From assembly GCA_022036555.1 (NCBI GenBank), contig CM039124.1:56653494-56717493 (forward strand): a DNA stretch of 64,000 bases, given 5' to 3'. The position numbers were made by a program, and so were the translations under genes. The stretch comes from Microstegium vimineum. Taxonomy: Eukaryota > Streptophyta > Magnoliopsida > Poales > Poaceae. A model generated the notes under the pieces. It was not told the origin of the DNA and did no database searches. It worked only from the letters and a program-made list of their open reading frames with translations. Positions 33,263 through 44,089 of this stretch are shown piece by piece. The number at the start of each line of letters is the position of its first letter. Within the stretch, counting starts at the first letter, position 1.

Positions 33263-33709
33263 CTAATCATCGTCCCGGTTTTTCAAACGACATGCATGAG
33301 CATATGAAAAAAAAAAAACCCAAAGCAGTGATGGTACAGAAAGCACACACTGGCGCCTTCCTCCTCCGGTCCCGACGACCTGTATACTCTTCCTAGCAGC
33401 GGTAGGGCCAGCCGCCGCCGCCGCGCCGCACCCGCTGTAGGGGTAGCAGTAGGAGTAGGGGTAGTAGCTGGGCACGGCGCAGCGCCTGCAGCAGCAGCCC
33501 GGGGTCGGCTTGCAGCAGCTGCCGCTCTCGAGCCACGCCTTGCAGCGCCTCTCGCACCTCTCCTTGCACACCTTCTCTCGCACCCCTCCTTGCACTCCTT
33601 GCAGCAGGCCATCCTGTCGCACCTCTCCTTGCACAGCTTCTCGCACGCCTCCTTGCAGGGGTCGACGACCTTCTTCTCCGCGGGCGGCGGCGGCGGCCGG
33701 CGCCGGCGC
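33263..33709 (-). CDS. Cysteine-rich repeat protein, partial at assembly gap
   Basis: On minus, after the gap, the frame encodes Pro/Arg-rich sequence and then a run with Cys every fourth residue (DPCKEACEKLCKERCDRM, CCKECKEGC). A single-base shift near 33578 leads to VCKERCERRCKAWLES, CCKPTPGCCCRRC and a Tyr/Pro-rich stretch (PSYYPYSYCYPYSGCG). The repeated C-x3-C pattern suggests metal binding or a disulfide-rich protein; no family is assigned. The N-terminus lies in or beyond the N gap. The shift may be a sequencing error, because flanking bases are low-complexity and the gap is adjacent. Confidence 0.45.
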   Translation of the reverse strand, partial: APAPAAAAARGEEGRRPLQGGVREAVQGEVRQDGLLQGVQGGVREKVCKERCERRCKAWLESGSCCKPTPGCCCRRCAVPSYYPYSYCYPYSGCGAAAAAGPTAARKSIQVVGTGGGRRQCVLSVPSLLWVFFFSYAHACRLKNRDDD

Positions 33710-33836
33710 NNNNNNNNNNNNNNNNNNNNNNNNNNNNNNNNNNNNNNNNNNNNNNNNNNNNNNNNNNNNNNNNNNNNNNNNNNNNNNNNNNNNNNNNNNN
33801 NNNNNNNNNCCCCCCCCCCCCCCCCCCCCCCCCCCC
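33710..33836. other. Assembly gap (100 N) with adjoining 27-base C run
   Basis: Exactly 100 N occupy 33710-33809, a conventional unknown-size gap, followed by 27 consecutive C (33810-33836). The gap hides the 5' end of the cysteine-rich gene. Confidence 0.98.
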
Positions 33837-33936
33837 TGCACTTGGTTCTTGTATACCTGCACCCTGCAGCGCACAACCGAAGTGACACAAGCTTCATTCC
33901 TGGTTCTTGAAAGGGTTGAGCAGCGACAGCACAGAG

Positions 33937-34473
33937 ATGGCGAAGCGGCCGTCGAGCAAACGGAGCTTCAGGCTGCCGTTCATGTGCGGGCAGTCGGACG
34001 TGGCCAGCCCGAGGGGCGCGGCCGTCACGCGGCTGTCGTCTTCGTCGTCGTCATCATCATTCGGCAGGGCGTCCAGCTCCAGCAGCAGACACGGCGAGTT
34101 GCAGCGGATCTTCCAGCACTTCGACCGGGACAATGACGGCAAGATCTCCGGCGCCGAGCTGCGCGCCTTCTTCGTGTCCATGGGCGACGACATGCCGTCG
34201 TCGTACGGCGACGGTGGCTACATGCTGGACTTCGCCGGCTTCGTGGCGCTGATGGAGAGGGAGGGCGGCCAGGAGGAGGATCTGCGCAGGGCGTTCGAGG
34301 TGTTCAACGCCGTGGATTCCGCGGGCAGGATCACGGCCAGGGGCCTGCAGAGGGTGCTCGCCCAGCTCGGAGACAAGCGTTCCGTCGCCGACTGCGAGGC
34401 CATGATTCGGGCCTACGACGTCGACGGCGACGGTGGCCTCGATTTCCACGAGTTCCAAAGGATGATGAGCTAA
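33937..34473 (+). CDS. Calmodulin-like protein (CML)
   Basis: An intact, single-exon frame. I prefer the ATG at 33937 (GAGATGGCG, good monocot context), giving 178 residues; an in-frame ATG at 33907 would add ten. The N-terminal about 50 residues are basic and Ser-rich. The first EF-hand loop, DRDNDGKISGAE (residues 63-74), and the last, DVDGDGGLDFHE (161-172), keep the acidic Ca-binding positions. The two middle hands (around 91-103 and 125-136, NAVDSAGRITAR) have lost several ligands. Such proteins sense Ca2+ and bind target peptides; with two good hands it probably binds two ions. The partner is unknown. It diverges from the cysteine-rich gene across the assembly gap. Confidence 0.85.
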   Translation: MAKRPSSKRSFRLPFMCGQSDVASPRGAAVTRLSSSSSSSSFGRASSSSSRHGELQRIFQHFDRDNDGKISGAELRAFFVSMGDDMPSSYGDGGYMLDFAGFVALMEREGGQEEDLRRAFEVFNAVDSAGRITARGLQRVLAQLGDKRSVADCEAMIRAYDVDGDGGLDFHEFQRMMS

Positions 34474-35309
34474 CTGATTCCGGCTCCACTTTCAGAACCC
34501 TGAAAGATTGAAAGGGTTGTTCATAGGTCTGCATCCAGATGAGCCAATGCAAGTTGCTATGCTGTTGCAGTGCTGCTTGCCTGAAGCAATTTGCTGGTTC
34601 ATCATGTGTTGTTTGGTGTGTCACACCAGTGTACCAGTTACATTACAATTCATCTTTTCTTCTTCTCACAACACTTAGTTCGTAAGTGGGATTCTTTTCC
34701 TTTCATTTTTTTTTTCACATAAGGAAGGTAAGAAAAATTTTTAAATTTTTCGGATGTTATTTTTTCACAGTGATCTCTCACACCGATTCAACAGATCTCT
34801 CACTTTAATTCAAACAGGTCAGCATTTGGCGGCTTCTTATGTGAAAATGATCAAGAATTTGAACTCGACGGGAAATGGCGTGGTTCATCACCATTTCAAA
34901 AACCATCCAAACAACATCAACACATATAAACCGATATGCCTTCACTGCAAAATATTTACAGTTGCATAAGGCATCGAGTTTTTACATAAGAGATCCTTAG
35001 CACAGTAGAATTAACATCATCTGCAACGTTGTAAGGAGCAGAACAGAGCAGAAAACAGATGCCTGATGACATACAGACAAGAGAACAAATTCTGTACCCA
35101 GAATTCAGAGATCTTCACATACATATGAAGCATCACAAGCACAATGCACGCTTTCTCAATCCTCACAAGTCAAGAGTACTAATCCCCATTGCTTCCACAT
35201 ACTCGGGATCTCCCAAACAGCCTACGATGTAAGAAATTACCACTCTAATTTCTCATCAATATACTACACTAGGAAACAGGGCTATTTTCTGCTGCAACCA
35301 ATTGATATC
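34474..35309. other. Convergent intergenic region between CML and BTB genes
   Basis: This should hold the 3' UTRs of both genes. AT-rich runs lie near 34730-34760. No other feature seen. Confidence 0.5.
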
Positions 35310-37494
35310 TCAACTCCGACCTGATTGTGATCGATTACCTTGTTGCTCTGAATAAGGCCTTATGAAAGTTCTTCTCCACCAAACCTCAAAGGCCTTCTGG
35401 AGATTGGGGCAGCTGTCTCCAACCTTCAAGAAGCTCCCAAGCCACGAGAGCAAGATTGTCTGCTGATCCTCCAGCGGGAGCGTCAAGATGGTCCGCCCAA
35501 TACCTTCCTCCACCACTTTCCGATCGAATGACCTGCAACCGTGCTGTAGCCAATTGTAGTCATCCATGAGAGGCTGCAACCAGACATCCAAGAGAAGCCT
35601 CCTTGTGTCCTTTGAAGGAAGCATCTCTCCTTTCCCAATTGCCACAAATAGCCTCGCCGTGACAAAACTGACAAGGTGGCGCGACTTAACTGGCAACTTG
35701 GAGTGGAGCCCAGCCAGCTCGCGTTGGCTAGCCCATATGACCGCAAACTCATCAGCAGCATTCCTGTCAGCTAAAATCTCAGCTAACCAAAGCAGATTAT
35801 CTGCTTCTAGAGCAATTTGTCGGAAAACTGGTTCTTTAATATTAAGAGCTTGCTCAGCAAAATCACTGTCAGTTGCTTGCTGAAACAAGATTAACAAGGA
35901 ATCCATGCAGTTCCGGCATGATCTGTAGAGGGTCTCAGAACACAAGTCAGAAGATCCACTTATACAGCTAGTGCTATTCTCTTTCAGAAGCTTCTGTACC
36001 AAAGATTTCATCTCGCGCCGCCCCCTATCCTCATTGCTTCTCAAAACCAATTCAATGATATGTGAAAATGTGTCATTTGGTGGGGTTGTTAGATCAGACG
36101 CTACCCTCTTCAGTACAGGACTAACACCATAGTTCTCACTCTGAAGATTCCGAACAGATGAGACCACATTCTCTTCTTCTTCCCCAACCCAAGGGACAGC
36201 TTCCAAGTAATCTAAGCATGACATGACACATGCTGGGAAACCTAACAGCTCCGCAACCTGCACAACCAAAAAAAAATACTAAGGGAACAATAAAATCCAA
36301 GTAAAATAAAAGCTGCATTTTTATGATTTCCGAAGAGTCCAGATTGGTCGATCGCAATTACGCCCCCACGTTAGCATGGTGTGGCCAGGGTCCATATAGT
36401 CATGGGCCTGATTGGTGCAATTATCCTTCTGTGCCATTTGCTCCATAAAGCAATAACATAATTCATGACAGCCTGCCTACCTTGAAATTTGTCCCAAACC
36501 CCACCAACTGGTATGTGCAAAATATATAGGACAAGGCAGTCTTTGTCAGTATCCATAGATTAAGTGGCATGTTGTAGTATTATGGGTATAGAAGACAATA
36601 TCCCGTTGATGTAACATCATGAACCGGACATGCAGGCACCATTCAGTTACACCGAATAATGAGGGTTCTTTTTTATATTTAAGGATCATTAGTTCATTAA
36701 TAAACGGCCAGTCACACTGCAATAAGGATACTGCCTTCAGTAATATATAAGTGACCTAATCTGAAACCTAAATTCTGGTGTGATCCTTTGATACTGAATA
36801 ATGAAACTAAATATTGCAGTAGTGTTACAAAACAGAATGAATTTTGTTAACTAGAGCAAACCTTCAAGACTCGAAGAACACGAGGAACAGTTTGCTTGAT
36901 CAGCCTCTGCTTGACATCACTGCAGTACATCAACCCAACAGTCTCGACATAAATCTCCACATCCTCACAATCAGGCACTTCTATACTCGACACTGGAGAT
37001 TGCCTGGAGAGCTTGTCAGCAAAGAAGGTACTGTTTTCAGCTAGGATGTTCTTGTGGACACTCATCTTAACGGCAACACCATCCTTGCCATACAGCACTA
37101 CCTTCAAGTCACTCATCTCGAGCTCGCCAAATCCAACAGATATCTTGTGCTGCTTCTGTGGTCTTTCATTCACCGCCTTTGGTGGATTAGTCGCAGCATC
37201 CTCTGGCACCAAGCACCTCTGCTCCTCTGAATTGATTTTAGCCCTTGTCGGAGTCGAGTGTGTCCTTCTCTCGGATGAGATTGTTGGTGCCCTCTGAATT
37301 GATGAGGCCTTTGATGCAAGAGGCGAGGCACCACCTTTGGGTTTTGCTTTCGCCTGCTGGTTTTGGTTCTTCGCCGTCTTCTGGAGCACGGCCTGGGACG
37401 GGCAACACCAGAACCCTTCTGGGGTTACAGCAATGGGGACATTTCTGATCTTTGTCGTTCGAGAATTAAGACTTCCAACCTTCGATTCCGCCAT
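35310..37494 (-). CDS. BTB/POZ domain protein, two exons
   Basis: Exon 1 is 37494-36862 (211 codons, donor AAG/GTTTGC). Exon 2 is 36257-35310 (acceptor TTGTGCAG), in phase 0, with a 604-base intron, giving 526 residues. Residues 1-125 are basic and Ser/Pro-rich, including the GFWCCPS motif. The BTB/POZ fold starts about residue 128 (SDLKVVLYG, VHKNILAENSTFFADKL) and runs into exon 2. The rest is a long helical domain ending WWRRTF. This layout matches plant BTB/POZ proteins of the At5g60050/At1g63850 type. BTB proteins often serve as substrate adaptors of CUL3 ubiquitin ligases; the target is unknown. No frame defect is seen, so the gene looks functional. Confidence 0.85.
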
Positions 37495-38418
37495 GTTGCC
37501 TGCCTTCAGAAGAGTATTATGACCAGTTCTGTTACCAGCTCATAGACCTGTGTAGTAATGGACAAGAGTTAAATTAATGAACTGAAGTTGCCATTTGGAA
37601 TCATGAGAATGTATTGCTCACAAAATCAAATAAGAAAAGATGAATTTTAAATTGTTTTATGACTCTCAGCACTGAGCACGACCCCTAGAAATAGAATCCT
37701 TCGTAATTCCCACCTAATCATATGCTTTCCCCATTTCACAAGAAGTTCAGAGTTCAGAGCCATCTTTTCCATCAAGAATTTTGCTTAAATAAAAGCAGCA
37801 GACAAATGCTAGGCAAATTCTGAACTAGACCTGCCTTCAAATCAAACATGACCAATCACACCAAATCAGTCATGATCCTACAGAAAATTGCTATGTCATC
37901 ATAGAACATAAACCATCCCCTATACCTCCAGAATCTAAGAACAGCCAAAAAAAAAAAACTCAGTAACTAACGAGTCCAGAAATACTGTTTGGAAGAACAA
38001 CCAACAACGCCACACGTACCTCGCCAAAACAACCCTCTCATATCTCTCGAGAATCCAGAACGAGAAACAAAATTGCTTGAATTTTTTTGAAGGCAATCGC
38101 GAAACCCACCGAAAGACCAGCGCACGAAAGCCTCCCCTCCCCTTCCTCCGCCGCAGGCCAACCCGGCGACAGCAGTAATAAAGACGGGCAGGGCAGCATC
38201 TAGCAATCCAGCCAGGCGTGAGTGATGGGAACCTCACATCACCTCTTTCCCCAAAGCCGGCCACAGAAAGACGAAGAAGAAGGGGGGCAGGGCAGGGAAG
38301 GGGGAAAAAGCAACGGAAAGAAAAGAAAAGAGCGCAAAGGGAGAGCAGCTTCTTTCGAGAGCTTTTCCGGGACGACGAGGGAGGGGCGCCCTCGGCCGCT
38401 TTAACCACCTACGACGCC
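37495..38418 (-). promoter_or_regulatory. 5' region of the BTB gene, ending at a retroelement insertion
   Basis: A GC-rich, pyrimidine-rich leader-like stretch lies at about 38080-38410. A possible 5' UTR intron acceptor (TGAAGGCAG) stands just before the ATG. No TATA box is clear. Copia element 3 begins at 38419, so anything further upstream is displaced by at least 25 kb. Confidence 0.45.
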
Positions 38419-38855
38419 TGCCACACCACAACGAAGGATAAGTATCCATGTATATTCAGTTTTGTGATGAGTGATTGTCCAACACTTGAGCGTTTCAGTT
38501 TGAGTGGTTTACTACTAATCTTTACGAAAGCAAATGTGTGTCTGTCTATCGGCTTGTGGTGTGCAGGTAGTATGCCTAGTGATAGTAGTCAATGGCGTGG
38601 AGAAGGTCGAGTAGAGGCTTGCCGCGCCGATGGGCTGAGAGCGATGAAGGGCGGAAGCGGGGCTCGGACTGAGGAACCATGGGCGCCGGCGGACTAGCTG
38701 TGGTGGCTAGTACTTGGCACCGGCGAGTGCGAGAAGACATGGAGGTAGACTGAGTCGACCAAGTCAAGACGGTGGACGCGCGAGTCGAGCGGAGGCTCAG
38801 GGGACTCGGAGTCCGACCGGATGAAGACAAGGTGGCTCACGTCGAGTGGTTTGGT

Positions 38856-38976
38856 GGTTTGGGCCTCAAAACCATCCGCGTTGGTTTTCGAGTTTGGGCC
38901 GTAAAACTCGGGGTTCGGTAGTTGAGCCCAAAACTACCGGTGGTGGGTTTCCTGGATTTGGGCCTCAAAACCTAGG
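38856..38976 (+). repeat. Four hairpins with constant GGGCC loop, 5' LTR copy
   Basis: Inverted repeats lie at 38856-38873, 38889-38910, 38918-38937 and 38951-38976. All contain TTTGGGCC or its complement-like GAGCCC in the loop and have different stems (GGTTT, CGAGTTT, GTAGTT, CCTGGATTT). The last stem is mispaired here but perfect in the 3' LTR copy. TGGGCC is also the core of site II elements bound by TCP factors. Confidence 0.75.
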
Positions 38977-39759
38977 CGGAGCTTCCGAGGAAGCGGGGAT
39001 GACACGTGGCGGAATCCTGAAGGTTGCGTCGAGGCGACGGCAACTCCTGGCAGAAAGCGGGACCGTCCATTCAAATCGAGGGAGATATTTACCGGAGCTT
39101 GGACTGCAATGCTTAGGCTAGGTAGTTCACTCATTGTATCTAGGGGGTCTTTGGAAAATAGCCAAAGCCTCTGATAAATAGAGGATGAAGGGGTATCCTC
39201 ATCCCATCTCTTGAACCCTAATCATTTTGTCTCAACTCTCTCTCTACCCTCTCTCTAGTTCATGAGATCCCTAGGTTGATTTCACCAACCTCTGTAAGAA
39301 CTTGAGTTTGTTGTGAGGAATCGGAGGTCGTAACCTCCGTAAGCCATGGTGGCTTCGATTTCTTGATCGTATTCCCGTTTTGCTTGTGTTCTTCGCGTTT
39401 TGTTTTTGCTCCCTCTTTTTCCCGAGATGATTTCTCTTTGTAGGGAGTAACTCTTGCAAATCCGTTTGAACCAAGTTGTTCGTATTCGTGAGGAGCATCT
39501 TTGCACCGAAGGAATTTTCCTCAAACCTCATGAGTGCGTAGATCGGGCGATTTCTTTACGGTGTTCTTCGTTTTTGCCCCTTCTCCCCCAAATCCTCGTT
39601 TCCCTTTATTTCTCACCAAATTGAGCGATGATTTCTTAGGATTAGCTCCCCAACTTACAAGGATCATGCCTACAAAGTTTGGTTGCAGTTGGAGTTCATT
39701 TGGTTGAGTTTTTGAAAGATTTGGAGGAGAGAAAACGATTTTCGGGTTTACTGTGCAGT

Positions 39760-40055
39760 TTTCGGGAGTGTCGGACGCTCCGAGGGTTTTGCGTCGGACG
39801 CTGGGGCGTGCTGACGTCAGCGTCCGTCGCCTCACTTGTCGACGTCTTTCGATTTTGGCGTCGGAGTCGCCCTCTGTCAGCGTCCTTCACCAGCGTCCGT
39901 CGCCCTTCCAGTAGTGGCTGATTTTTCTGGGTGCGTTGGACTCTGCCAACGGACCGTCCGTCGCCCAACGGACCGTCCATCGCCCAGCGTCCATCGCTGC
40001 AACGGACTCTACCCAATGGACCGTCCATCGCCAGCGTCCGTCGGCCTTCCAGCAA
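39760..40055 (+). repeat. Array of GCGTCCGTCG / ACGGACCGTCC words
   Basis: About twelve copies of GTCGGACGC, CAGCGTCCGTCGCC and ACGGACCGTCC(G/A)TCGCC occur in 300 bases. Several are mutual inverted repeats. It lies in the transcribed half of the element 3 LTR. Confidence 0.75.
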
Positions 40056-40234
40056 GGTTTTTTTAGGTTTTTCTTCGTCGTTGTTTTGGTCGTTTCTCCC
40101 TCGTCCGGACTCTGAATTGAGTTCCGTTTGTTGTGTTGGTTTCGTAATCACGCAGTGAACTTAATGAAGAACCTTTGAGACCAGTTCTCATAAGTGTTTT
40201 TGGGTGAGATTTCTTCTCTTCTCCATAGGGGTTG

Positions 40235-43200
40235 TGTGACGGACTGTTCAGATTATAAGAGATCAAGTGCTAATGTAGCTGACTTAGCTACCACTTAAAA
40301 CACTTGAGCCCATATAATCCTGGTAGTCCGGAAATCTCAAAGGATTTCTTACATCAACTCAGGATCACGTACATTCAGGGATACACATTCGAATGAGCCA
40401 CAAATTAAACGGAAATACTTAAAGTACGAAATAAAGTTATTACAACACTTTGTTCCAAATAAAAGTAGTACTTACGCCACAACACTTGCGGCCAAATAAA
40501 ACAGAGTTTGAAGCGGAACTTGAAGTTTTCAAAAGACAGGGGTGCCCACAACGTCAGGTCCGTCAACAGCAAAAGGTGAGCTTGTAGAAGACCTTGCCCA
40601 AGGCCTACTCATCTTCTCCGTAGAAAGGATAAAGACAGTGCTTACAATAGCCGATGTATACTTGGCCATCTGCAACAAACGGGATAAACCCTGAGTACGG
40701 AAATGTACTCAGCTAGACTTACCCGTCTAACTGAAAATAAAGACTCCAAAGATATCCATGGCTGTATCTGGGGTTGGGTAAGCTTTACTTTGCGGAAATG
40801 CTTAAAATTAAAGGAGTTTAATTTAATGATGCGGTGAGCAGTCATCTTTTATCCTACTAATTATTTCTAGGTTATTGCATCTATACTAGAGCACACACTT
40901 GATTCTACTCAAACAATATAAAAACATATATCCAGTTCCTTCATCACATTTTAGTAGACCATTAAGATGTCACATGGAGTTGTACCGTGGTGAAGCTCAG
41001 CATAATCCCCCATATCCAGTGGGGGGCGGCAATTCGAATCGATATACACCAGTTGGTAAGATTACCTTTAACACACGCCCATGCTTTACCCCGTCGGGTC
41101 AGCATTAGGTCACCGCTCAACAAAGTCCAGGTGGTAATCGACGCGGGCTCGCATGGGTCCACCCCAATTGTAGAAAATAGATGGCCACCACGGGGCAGAT
41201 CATGCCTACAGTCTAGAGGGGTGCTCACAGCTGAGCGAGCTCCGGCCCGGACAGTGTTTACTCGGCTTCGGGGTCGACACTCACGACGGCCCCTATGCGA
41301 AAGGGCGCATTCAAAGATGTAAGAGGGCCACCATCATGTACAAACCTACACGATCCAATGGACGGACTGCCCCCAAGTCTAAACCACTTGGTGCATTTGC
41401 CTTCTAGTTGACCGTGTTTCATTACTACCATAGGTTCTTTCCACGATAGCGAAAATAGCCAACCGTGATAGTATTACCCACAAGGGATAATACAAAACAT
41501 AAAGAAAGGTAACCATTATTTCTAAGCATGCTAAGCGGTTGCTTTTACTTCATTATTAACAGGGTAACAAGGTAGGTAAAACAAATATCAAGGATGGTAA
41601 TGCATCAATTTGGGATTCAAACAACTCCTATCACCTAATGCATCACAGTATAAAATACTCAAGTAGATTAAATTGTAAAAACTGGGAGGCTTAAGAATGC
41701 TCCGGGGCTTGCCTTGAGAGAAGGTTGAGGGTTGGTGGTCAGGGCACTCAGGAAGGTTAGTGTCGAGCTCTTGGTACTCCTCGTACAGCTCCTGTACTTC
41801 CTGGACTTCTGTCTCTGTGGGCTCCGGATGTTCCTCCACGGATCCTAAATGATTGCAATGCATAAAAATAAATAACTGAATGGTGCAAGGATGATGCTTG
41901 AACAAGATTTTACCAACTCTAGATAAAGACAAACAAGCAAGGCATACAACTGAAAACAAAATAGGAAATCATTTCGGGAACGGGCTCGAGGCACGCAGAG
42001 GCACTCGAGGCAACGGACGGGCGTGACCCTCGATTACTCGAGGTTGACCCTCGATTACTCGAGGTCCAGCGACCATCGATCGAAAACAGAGAACGGCTGA
42101 TCGACGTTTTCTCGCCGATGGTTAAGTCTTCGGCGGTAGGATTGGTTGTGCTAGGCTCGGGATGACTTACGCGCATCCACTGGTGGTGTTTGTTGAACTG
42201 GCGCGACCGTGAAGAGGGGTCGACGGTGTGCAGTGGTGGTGCAACATGACGGTGTGATCATCGGCAAGCGATCATCGGCAAAGCGATCATCGGCAAAGCG
42301 TTTGCTGATCATCGGCAAAGCGATCATCGCTCGGCGCTGTGGTGCGTGAGCATCATGGTGAAGTGGTGAGTGCGGCTCGAGGGCTAGCTGAGCCAGATAG
42401 GCTATGTGGAAACCTGTCCACGTGCAAGCTCCGCGGCGGCGGCAATGGCGCACGGCCAACGGTGCTATGACGACACGGGTTGAACTGGAGCTAGAGGAAC
42501 GGTGTTCTCACCTCGGTTAACTCCGGCGAAGCTTCCACGAAGACGGAGGCGTCGGAGACGGGACAGTGAACGGCGAACGCTGGTTGATCGGTGTGGTGGC
42601 GACTCGGAGTCGAAGAACGGCGAAAAGGCGTTCCGGTGACTGGAGTACTTGGCTGGTGAAACAAAGCGAACAGCGTGTGTGCGGGGCAAAAGCGAAGGCT
42701 AGGGCGAGAGAGATTGAGCAAAGGAACTCGGGTGGTGGTGGATTTGAAACGGGGCGCTTGCGGTGCTCGGAGCTCTCGGCTGGCGGGAACAGGGGCAATG
42801 CGAGCGATTGCGCGAGTGCGGATGAGTGTGGATGAGCACGGGAGGTGGTGGAGGTATAGGCGCTCCTCCATGCTTGGTCATGGCCGACCGGCGCTGCCAG
42901 AAGGGACGTGACACGATGTGCGGCGGGTGGCAGCGGCGCTGGCGTGCTTGCGGCGACGAAATAGAGCGGGACTTGGTCGACGCGCCGTTAGCGCGGATTC
43001 GCACTTGAAAGTGGAAGAGACAAGGCGGGCGCTGATCGGACGCGGCAGTGCGGCGGTGTTACTGCGAAACGACAGCGCGGCGCGCGGCAGGGCGGCTGGC
43101 AGGTCTGCGGCGGCGAAGCGGGACGTCAGCGGCGAAAAAGCGAAGCCGACTTGGTCCTAGCGCCGTTAACTCGGATTTGAGTGAGACAGCGCGGGCGGCG

Positions 43201-43797
43201 ACAGCGATGTCGGCGCAGAGCCGAAGCGGCGGCGATGGCGTGTTCCACTTCCGCGGTCAGGCATCGTCGGCCACGCGGCGGATGACTCCGACGTACGGCT
43301 CAGCTGCGGTCGGGCGAGTGCGCGCGGGCGTGCGCGACACGTGCGTGCGGTCGAGCGTGCGAGCGAAGGTTGATATCGAGGGTAGGGTCGATCAGCTGAT
43401 CGAGCCTCCGACTCGGTCGAGCCTTCCGTGCGGGGTCGTTCGTTCGAACCTGAGTTCGTCATCGAGGGGTAAAACTCGAGGGTAGGGCGTCGAGGGGTCG
43501 AGGTCGAGGGGTGGTGCTCGGTCTGTCTCGATTTTGATTTCCTTTTCTATTTTCTTTTATTTGATAAAACTAAGCAGGGCAACTAAACACAAACAAACCA
43601 CACTTTTACTCTAAGCAAAACAAGGTTTAACTACACAGGTTAAACACAAGATTAAGAACAAAACATCTATTCAATTCTAGTTTCAAAGCACATAAACACA
43701 CACATGAGATGATAGCATATGCAAACATGAATGCAATGAGATGATGTGCTTAGTGGCTAATGATGATCCTAATGCAAGCTTGACACAGGGTGTCACA
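40235..43797 (-). mobile_element. Gypsy solo LTR, 3563 bp, inside element 3 5' LTR
   Basis: The ends are TGTGACGGAC (40235) and GGGTGTCACA (43797), flanked on both sides by GGTTG (40230-40234 and 43798-43802). It has no internal region. The reverse complement matches the 5' LTR of gypsy element 4 (55165-58834) along its length, so its orientation is minus. It contains a 21-base tandem pair at 42024-42065, five copies of GATCATCGGCAA at 42256-42333 and CTCGAGG-rich tracts at 43440-43530. No supported gene; the open frames are GC-rich noise. Confidence 0.88.
42024..42333. repeat. Short tandem repeats in the gypsy solo LTR
   Basis: TGACCCTCGATTACTCGAGG(T) is duplicated head to tail at 42024-42044 and 42045-42065. 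GATCATCGGCAA begins at 42256, 42270, 42285, 42307 and 42322 (the last copy diverges after ATCATCG). Confidence 0.85.
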
Positions 43798-44028
43798 GGT
43801 TGAGAGTCTCACTATCGGTGTCACGGTTTGAGTCTCTGGTTTCCGGAAGATCCGTTGTACCTCTTGGTATTCACCAAAGGTATCCACCCTTTCTAGGGTC
43901 GTGATCTTTCTGGTGGAGTAAGCTTGCTTGCTGGGGTTGTTTTTGGGAAGAGTGGCCCGAATATTTCCGAGTGAAATTTGAGGCTCCCATTCACCCCCCC
44001 CTCTGGTCGCCATTCTCTGTCCTTCAAT

Positions 44029-44040
44029 TGGTATCAAAGC
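44029..44040 (+). promoter_or_regulatory. Element 3 primer-binding site
   Basis: TGGTATCAAAGC, a Met-tRNA-type site, two bases after the LTR end. It differs by one base from element 1 and by two from element 2. Confidence 0.88.
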
Positions 44041-44089
44041 CGGTTAAGGATCATTCCACCTTACACGGTTCTTGATCCGCGAAGGCGAC

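Larger units (their letters stand above)
38419..44026 (+). mobile_element. Element 3 5' LTR, split by a gypsy solo LTR
   Basis: It begins TGCCACACC at 38419 and ends CCTTCA at 44026, before the primer site. Without the nested solo LTR and one TSD copy it is about 2.04 kb. A TATA-like GATAAATAG is at 39173-39181. Upstream of it is a row of four GGGCC-loop hairpins (38856-38976); downstream is an array of GCGTCCGTCG-type words (about 39760-40055). The poly-C/CTCTGGTCG tail (44001-44010) is typical of the class. Confidence 0.85.

Noticed and set aside
42465..43485. Open frames on both strands in the solo LTR
   Set aside because: Same LTR family as a noncoding repeat elsewhere in the window; no conserved motif.
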